This document shows positions 58,887-64,000 of a stretch of 64,000 bases of DNA, piece by piece; the stretch's first letter is position 1; every line of letters begins with the position of its first letter. The translations under genes and the position numbers were made by a program. The stretch is from Mesorhizobium qingshengii. Its GTDB lineage: Bacteria; Pseudomonadota; Alphaproteobacteria; Rhizobiales; Rhizobiaceae. Where the stretch lies: positions 62,001 through 126,000 of the forward strand of contig NZ_FMXM01000021.1 in the NCBI RefSeq assembly GCF_900103325.1, given 5' to 3'. Below the pieces are notes generated by a model that saw nothing but the letters and a program-made list of their open reading frames with translations, ran no database searches and was not told the origin of the DNA.

Positions 58887-60755
58887 TCAGCCTTTGCCAA
58901 TTTTTGCCGCCTTGCCCTTATCGAACCACCACAGCGCCTCGACCGGAAAGCCGAAATCGGGCTTCTGTTCGGGAAAGCCGAACATGTCCCAATAGGCGCT
59001 TCGGTGATTCGCCAGGAACCAACTAGGAATCCAATCGCGCCGCGCGCGCAAGACCCGGTCAAGCGCCCGCATCGCCACGGTCAGGGTTTCACGATCCTTT
59101 GCGGCGCCCACGGCATCGATCAGCGTGTCGATCGCGGGGTCCGCCACGCCCGGCAAATTTCGCGAGCCGGAGACGTTGGCGGTGCTCGAGTGGAAGAAGA
59201 CTTCGAGATCGTCGCGCGTCGGCGTCGCGCTGAACGAAAAAGCGGCCGACAGCAGATCGAAGTCGAACGTCGCTTGTCTGGACTGATATTGCGCCGAATC
59301 CACCAGCCGGATGGTGGCATCGATGCCGATCGCCTTCATGTTGGCGACCCAGGGCGAATAGATCTGCACGAAGGTGTCGTCATCGACCATGATCTCGGCC
59401 GAAAGCCTGCTGCCCCTGTCGTTGACGACAAAGTCGCCCGACCGTTTCCAGCCCGCGGCGGCCAGAAGCTTTGCCGCCTGGCCAAGCAGTTTGCGGTCGC
59501 GGCCGGAGCCGTCTGATGCTGGCTGCATCACAGCCTCGCCGAACACTTCCGCCGGAAGCTGGCTGCGCAGCGGCTCCAGCAGGGCCAGCTCTTCCGGCGA
59601 GGGCGGCCCTTCGGCACGAAAGGCCGATTTCTCGAAACAGGATTGCGAGCGTTCGTAGGAGCCGTAGAAGAAATTGCGCCGCGTCCATTCGAAGTCGAAG
59701 CAGAGTGCGATCGCCTGCCGCACCCGCGCGTCGCGAAACTGTTCGCGTCGTTGATTGACCGCGGTCCCCTGCATGGCGGGTTTCTTTTCGGCCGGAAATT
59801 CGTGCTTGACCACTTTGCCGGCCGTGAGTGCGGGGAAGTCGTAGGCGGTGGCCCAGACGCGCGATGTGAATTCTTCGCGATAGGTGATCTCGCCCTTCTT
59901 GAAGGCTTCGAAACCGGCCGTGCGATTCTGATAGAACTCGATGCGGATGATGTCGAAATTGTTCAGGCCACGATTGACCGGGAGGTCGCGTCCCCAATGG
60001 TTCGCCACACGCTCATATTCGATCCATGCGCCGGCCGAGAAGCTCCCGACCTTGTAGGCACCGGAGCCAAGCGGCGGGTTCAATTGCGAACTGTCGAACG
60101 GGTTTGCCGTGTAGAAAGCCCTCGACAGGATCGGGAACTGCACGATGTTGAGAACGGTGCGGGCGGATTGCTTGCCGGAAAAAGTCAGCCGCAGCGTGCG
60201 GTCGTCCACGGCAACGGCGTCGACCATATGCGTCAGCGATAGCGACAGGTCTGGGTGGCCCTTGTCCTTGTAGAGCTTGAAGGTGAAGGCGGCGTCTTGT
60301 GCCGTCAGCGGCGTGCCGTCGTGGAAGCGGGCCTGCGAGCGAAGCGAGAAGGTGAAGCCGTTGCGGTCGTCCGACAGCGTTACACCGTCGGCGATCTCGC
60401 CATAGACAGCGTCCGGCTCATCGAGCGCTGATACCATCAGCGCATCGAAACACATCTCCATGCGCGGCGGCGCGTCGCCCTTGTTGGCGAAGGAATTGAG
60501 CGTGTTGAAGGTCTGCGTGTCCTGGTTGTAGCCCCAGTTCGGTGGGGCGAAATTGAAAATGCCGCCAGTCGGTGCGTCGACGTTGACATAGTCGAAATGG
60601 GTGAAATCCGGTTTGTATTTGAGGTCGCCGAAGGCAGACAGGCCATGCAGCTTGGTGCCGGTCGCGATGTCGGCGAAGGCCCGGCCGGGCAAAAGAGCGG
60701 CGACCGCGGCTGCGCCGCCCAATGCCAGGAAATCGCGGCGGGGCAGGACCGCCAT
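58887..60755 (-). CDS. YejA-like peptide-binding protein, Tat-type signal
   Basis: 622-residue SBP_bac_5 protein of the YejA branch. The N-terminus MAVLPRRDFLALGGAAAVAA has a twin-arginine motif (RRDFL) and a hydrophobic core, so Tat export is likely. The mature part has KLHGLSAFGDLKYKPDFTHF, NVDAPTGGIFNFAPPNWG and FHDGTPLTAQDAAFTFKLY. ATG 60755 overlaps the stop of the upstream binding-protein gene. It probably shares YejBEF with that paralogue. Confidence 0.9.
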   Translation of the reverse strand: MAVLPRRDFLALGGAAAVAALLPGRAFADIATGTKLHGLSAFGDLKYKPDFTHFDYVNVDAPTGGIFNFAPPNWGYNQDTQTFNTLNSFANKGDAPPRMEMCFDALMVSALDEPDAVYGEIADGVTLSDDRNGFTFSLRSQARFHDGTPLTAQDAAFTFKLYKDKGHPDLSLSLTHMVDAVAVDDRTLRLTFSGKQSARTVLNIVQFPILSRAFYTANPFDSSQLNPPLGSGAYKVGSFSAGAWIEYERVANHWGRDLPVNRGLNNFDIIRIEFYQNRTAGFEAFKKGEITYREEFTSRVWATAYDFPALTAGKVVKHEFPAEKKPAMQGTAVNQRREQFRDARVRQAIALCFDFEWTRRNFFYGSYERSQSCFEKSAFRAEGPPSPEELALLEPLRSQLPAEVFGEAVMQPASDGSGRDRKLLGQAAKLLAAAGWKRSGDFVVNDRGSRLSAEIMVDDDTFVQIYSPWVANMKAIGIDATIRLVDSAQYQSRQATFDFDLLSAAFSFSATPTRDDLEVFFHSSTANVSGSRNLPGVADPAIDTLIDAVGAAKDRETLTVAMRALDRVLRARRDWIPSWFLANHRSAYWDMFGFPEQKPDFGFPVEALWWFDKGKAAKIGKG

Positions 60756-62635
60756 CAATTGCTGCCCCTGTATTTGGTCGCCAGCGACTTTTCCTTCTCC
60801 GGATCAATCCACCAGGAGTCCAGATCGACGCCCCGATAGGTAGGTTGTGTCTCCGGCATGCCGAACTTGTTCCAGTATGCGGCGCGAACTTTCCCCAGGT
60901 GCCATTGTGGCACCATGTAGTAATTCCACAGCAGCACCCGGTCGAGCGCATGGGTGGCGGCAACCAGATCGTCGCGGTCCGTTGCAAAGATAACCCGGTC
61001 GATCAAGGCGTCCACCACCGGGTTCTTGATGCCCGCGAGATTGCGTGACCCTGACCTGTCGGCCGCGGTGGAGCTGAAGAAATCGCGCTGTTCATTGCCT
61101 GGCGAATTGGATTGCGCGAAACTTGCAAGCGCCAGCATGTCGAAATCGAACGCACGCGTTCGGTTCGTGTACTGACTATCGTCGACGATCCGCAGCGTGG
61201 CATCAATGCCGAGGCGCCGCAGGTTGGCAATGAAAGGCGAGGCGACGCGTTCATCTATAGGGTCGTTGCCGAGAAACTCGATCTTGAATACCGCGCCGGT
61301 TTTTGCATTCACCAATTTTCCGGCCTGATTGACCCAGCCGGCTTGCTTGAAAAGGTCGTAGGCCTTGCGCAAATTCTCGCGCCCTGATTGTGGCGTGTCA
61401 TAGACCGGCAGTTTGAATTTCTGCGTGAACAACTCTGGAGGCAGCTTGTCTCGATATGGCTGCAAGATTTCCAACTCCTTGCCTTGCGGCATGCCGGTTG
61501 AGGCCAGATCTCCGCCTTCGAAATAGCTGTCGGTGCGCGTATACGCGCCGTAGAAGATGGTTCGGTTCATGCTCTCGAAGTCATAGGCGTAGGTGAGTGC
61601 CTGGCGCACGCGCACGTCCTGGAACAGCGGGCGGCGCGTGTTCATGACATAGGCCTGCATGGGTTCCGGTGACGTCGTGGGGTATTCCTTTTTTATGACG
61701 TCCCCTGACTTGATGGCCGGAAAAGTGTACTCGACCGCCCAGCGCTGGGCACGGGTCTCGGCGCGGAAGTCCTCTAAGCCACCTTTGGTGAAGGCCTGCC
61801 ACGCCGCGTTGTCATCGAGGAAATAGCTGAAACGCTGTGTGGCGAAATTCTCACGGCCTATCTTCACGGGCAGTTTGGCGCCCCAATAGTCCGGCACGCG
61901 CTGCCAGACGATTTCAGAACCCGGCTTGAAACTGGCGATCTTGTAGGCCGCCGATCCCAGCGGGGGCTCCAGAGTCGATTTGGTGATGTCGCGCTTCTTT
62001 CCACTGGCATCGGTGCCTTCCCACCAGTGCTTGGGCAACACGACAAGATCGCCGAGGATCTTGGGCAGTTCCCGGTTGCCCTTCTGGTTGAAATGGAACT
62101 CGACCTCGCGGTCGGAGACCGCCACCGCATCGGTGACGTTCTCGAAATAGCGACTGTACAAAGGACTGTTAGCCTTCAGCACCTGGAACGACCAGATCAC
62201 GTCATCGACTTTTATCGGCTGGCCATCATGCCATTTGGCGCGCGGATCGAGCCGGTAGGTCGCGGAGGAATAGTCGTCGGGGTATTTGTAGGCATCGGCG
62301 ATCAGCGGGTGGCTGGTGCTGCCTTCGTCGGTGGCCTGGTCCATCAGAGTGTCGTAGAGCAGGCCGCCGCCGAACCCGACAAGTCCCGCCGCTGGCGATC
62401 CCTGGACGACATAGGGATTGAAACTGTCAAAGGTGCCAAGCACCACCGAATTCAGCGTGCCGCCCTTCGGCGCATCAGGGTTGACGTAGTCGTAGTGCTG
62501 GAAATTGTCGCCGTATTTGGACTCGCCGATCAGCGATGAGGTGGTGCGCCATTCGTCGGCACGGGTGGTCTGCAATCCCGCCGCCAGAAGGGCCGCCGCC
62601 AGCAACGACTTGAGAAGCGTTCGGCCAACCGTCAT
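60755..62635 (-). CDS. yejA: YejA-like peptide-binding protein, Sec-type signal
   Basis: 626-residue YejA-family binding protein with a Sec signal (MTVGRTLLKSLLAAALLAAG, cleavage near TRA-DE). The mature part begins EWRTTSSLIGESKYGDNFQH, with NPDAPKGGTLNSVVLGTFDS and WHDGQPIKVDDVIWSFQVLK. It is the first gene of the five-gene yej operon (60755-overlapping paralogue, then yejB, yejE, yejF). A 169-bp region upstream, holding the terminator at 62754, should contain the promoter. Confidence 0.9.
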   Translation of the reverse strand: MTVGRTLLKSLLAAALLAAGLQTTRADEWRTTSSLIGESKYGDNFQHYDYVNPDAPKGGTLNSVVLGTFDSFNPYVVQGSPAAGLVGFGGGLLYDTLMDQATDEGSTSHPLIADAYKYPDDYSSATYRLDPRAKWHDGQPIKVDDVIWSFQVLKANSPLYSRYFENVTDAVAVSDREVEFHFNQKGNRELPKILGDLVVLPKHWWEGTDASGKKRDITKSTLEPPLGSAAYKIASFKPGSEIVWQRVPDYWGAKLPVKIGRENFATQRFSYFLDDNAAWQAFTKGGLEDFRAETRAQRWAVEYTFPAIKSGDVIKKEYPTTSPEPMQAYVMNTRRPLFQDVRVRQALTYAYDFESMNRTIFYGAYTRTDSYFEGGDLASTGMPQGKELEILQPYRDKLPPELFTQKFKLPVYDTPQSGRENLRKAYDLFKQAGWVNQAGKLVNAKTGAVFKIEFLGNDPIDERVASPFIANLRRLGIDATLRIVDDSQYTNRTRAFDFDMLALASFAQSNSPGNEQRDFFSSTAADRSGSRNLAGIKNPVVDALIDRVIFATDRDDLVAATHALDRVLLWNYYMVPQWHLGKVRAAYWNKFGMPETQPTYRGVDLDSWWIDPEKEKSLATKYRGSN

Positions 62636-62753
62636 GCACTATCCTCTTCGCGATGCCTGTCCCGGATCAGTCCAGAAAGGCAATCTAGATGATTTGGCGC
62701 TCGTGAAAACCGCCATGCGCGGCTTTGTCGCCGTATATGCGTTTTTCCTAACG

Positions 62754-62780
62754 AAAAAGCCGGGCTGAACCCGGCTTTTT
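62754..62780. terminator. Rho-independent terminator, cycM end
   Basis: AAAAAGCCGGG (62754-62764) pairs perfectly with CCCGGCTTTTT (62770-62780) around a 5-nt loop. The A/T-rich ends make it work in either direction. It lies 25 bp after the cytochrome c stop on the minus strand and insulates it from the yej operon. Confidence 0.9.
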
Positions 62781-62804
62781 CAAGGTCGTCGAAATGATAG
62801 CTGG

Positions 62805-63473
62805 TTATTGGGCAGGCGCCGGTGCCGGTGCGGCCGGAGCCGGTGCAGCGGCTGGCGCCGCCGGCTTCGCCGGGGCGGCTGCATCAGCGGGCTTGGCGGG
62901 CGCCGTTGCGTCGGCGGCGGCACCTGGCGCCGGCAGCGGCTTGGGATTGTCCGAAAGCGTGCGCAGATAGGCGATGACGTTGGCGCGGTCCTCGTCCTTG
63001 GGCAGGCCGGCGAAGCCCATGGCCGTCCCTTTCACGAATTTCTTCGGCGAGGTGATGAAGTGGTTGATGTTGTCGTAGGTCCACTTCTCGGTGCCGCCCT
63101 TGGAGAATTCCTTCATGCCGGCCGAATAGGCGAAGCCCGCATGTTCGGCGACGGGGCGATCGACGAGGTCCCACAGATCGGGGCCGACCTTGTTCGGGCC
63201 GCCCTTTTCGCCGGAATGGCAGGCCTGGCATTTCTTGAAGACCGCTGCACCCGCTTCGACATTGGCGGTCGCCAGCAGGTCGGCGATCGGCTTGGCTTCG
63301 GCAGCCGGAGCGGCCGGGCCGCCTTCGGCGGGCTCGGCGGCTTCGATGGCGAAACCGGGCTTTTCCGGGGGCGGCGAGGCAAACAGCGCATTGGACACAA
63401 GGCCGACCGAGAACACCACGAAAACGGTTCCGAGCAATCCGGCGAGCAGCTTGTTGACTTCGTTGGAATCCAT
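62805..63473 (-). CDS. cycM: Membrane-anchored cytochrome c (CycM-like)
   Basis: 222-residue class I cytochrome c. An uncleaved N-terminal anchor (residues 9-31, LLAGLLGTVFVVFSVGLVSN) is followed by the heme domain. That domain has CQACH near residue 83, GPDLWDLVDRP after it and a probable axial Met in KGTAMGFAGLP near residue 150. The last 45 residues are an Ala/Pro repeat tail, longer than in typical CycM. It would carry electrons to the aa3-type oxidase. kdsB is divergent upstream, the common order in rhizobia. Confidence 0.9.
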   Translation of the reverse strand: MDSNEVNKLLAGLLGTVFVVFSVGLVSNALFASPPPEKPGFAIEAAEPAEGGPAAPAAEAKPIADLLATANVEAGAAVFKKCQACHSGEKGGPNKVGPDLWDLVDRPVAEHAGFAYSAGMKEFSKGGTEKWTYDNINHFITSPKKFVKGTAMGFAGLPKDEDRANVIAYLRTLSDNPKPLPAPGAAADATAPAKPADAAAPAKPAAPAAAPAPAAPAPAPAQ

Positions 63474-63666
63474 ACGCCCCTTGCTCCCTTTTCCGGCGGA
63501 CCGAACCGTCCACTCCGTCCGTCGGTATCGAGACCTGCCCTCCAGAGCCGGTCAAATCGGGCGGAAACTAGGTCTTTTGCTCGGGCGTTGCAACACCTAT
63601 AAGGGCGCTTCCAGTGAGACCTTTTGCCACTTTTCCCTTCCACTTTTGAGACGCCCAGCACTTGCG

Positions 63667-64000
63667 ATGTCCACGTTGATCCTGATCCCGGCCCGCATGG
63701 CCTCGACGCGCCTGCCGGGCAAGCCGCTGGCTGACATCGCGGGCGCGCCGATGATCGTCCATGTCGCCCGCCGCGCCGCCGAGGCCGGCCTCGGCCGGGT
63801 GGTGGTGGCGACCGACACGCAAAGCGTGGCGGAAGCGGTGCGCGCGCATGGTTTCGAGGCCGTGATGACGCGCGCGGACCACGAATCGGGTTCCGACCGC
63901 ATCTTCGAGGCGTTGACGATCCTCGATCCTGCAAAAAAGGTCGAAACGATCGTCAACGTTCAGGGCGACCTGCCGACCATCGATCCCGATATAATCGGCG
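63667..64000 (+). CDS. kdsB: 3-deoxy-manno-octulosonate cytidylyltransferase (3' end outside window)
   Basis: The first 111 codons are inside the window and remain open at its edge. Visible motifs are LIPARMASTRLPGKPL (CTP-binding loop) at residues 6-21, VVVATDTQSVAEAV, HESGSDRIFEAL and VNVQGDLPTIDPDII. KdsB activates Kdo with CTP for lipopolysaccharide core synthesis in the cytosol. ATG 63667 is the first codon of the expected sequence. The gene is divergent from cycM across 193 bp. Confidence 0.95.
   Translation, partial: MSTLILIPARMASTRLPGKPLADIAGAPMIVHVARRAAEAGLGRVVVATDTQSVAEAVRAHGFEAVMTRADHESGSDRIFEALTILDPAKKVETIVNVQGDLPTIDPDIIG

Noticed and set aside
1..64000. CRISPR arrays, insertion sequences, prophage genes
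   Set aside because: No regularly spaced repeats, transposase, integrase or phage structural genes were found in the window.

Overview
The window is a high-GC chromosomal segment of an alphaproteobacterium of the order Rhizobiales, most likely Mesorhizobium or a close relative. The signs are a RIME-like intergenic repeat after chrA, the cycM/kdsB pair at the right end, an ATP-dependent DNA ligase with its partner exonuclease, and many ABC uptake systems. The genus is inferred from gene content; no database comparison was made. No phage, insertion sequence or CRISPR array was seen.

Layout. 0-2.7 kb: chromate resistance (rhodanese-ChrB, ChrA), a RIME-like repeat and a small unknown gene. 2.7-11.4 kb: a non-pyrrolysine MttB-family methyltransferase, a MocR regulator, pgi, a HAD phosphatase, an ETF-beta methyltransferase-like enzyme and an acyl-CoA ligase with a long Ala/Lys/Pro tail. 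11.8-17.1 kb: a complete dppABCDF-type peptide ABC operon. 17.1-23.9 kb: an amino-acid ABC pair without an ATPase, PLP enzymes, an HpcH-type aldolase, an LLM flavin monooxygenase and a RidA protein.

23.5-44.0 kb is the most distinctive part, an apparent aromatic/indole catabolic island. One leftward operon (29496 to 23551) encodes a monooxygenase/Old-Yellow-Enzyme fusion of the 2-aminobenzoyl-CoA or salicylyl-CoA type, an SDR, a MarR regulator, a crotonase, an acyl-CoA dehydrogenase and RidA. A second leftward group (37194 to 29638) holds a CrtI-like FAD oxidoreductase, a five-gene peptide/opine-type ABC importer and an exported VOC protein. A divergent rightward operon (37314 to 44010) holds an isatin hydrolase, a second CrtI-like oxidoreductase, a second MarR regulator and a two-gene thiamine-dependent 2-oxoacid:ferredoxin oxidoreductase. 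I infer a route isatin -> isatinate -> 2-aminobenzoyl-CoA -> ring dearomatisation -> beta-oxidation-like steps. The oxidoreductase would replace the usual aryl-CoA ligase, and no such ligase is present in the island. Four upstream regions at 21.4, 22.3, 29.5 and 37.2 kb share a TTTYAWGCTTRAA-like palindrome that may be the operator of one of the MarR proteins.

44.1-48.4 kb: a CBS-domain gene behind a perfect FNR/FixK box, a frameshifted DUF1501 pseudogene, and a CnrYXH-like extracytoplasmic sigma circuit (EF-hand protein, ECF sigma, putative anti-sigma, periplasmic metal-sensor homologue, small His-rich secreted protein). Two promoters in this circuit share the same -35/-10 pair with an identical 15-nt spacer. 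A YodC-like gene and tRNA-Thr(CGT) follow. 48.7-54.9 kb: an unknown membrane protein, DNA ligase plus exonuclease, a TPR methyltransferase, a small lipoprotein and a 2-hydroxyacid dehydrogenase. 55.0-62.6 kb: a YejABEF-type importer with two tandem binding proteins. 62.8-64.0 kb: membrane-anchored cytochrome c and the 5' part of kdsB.
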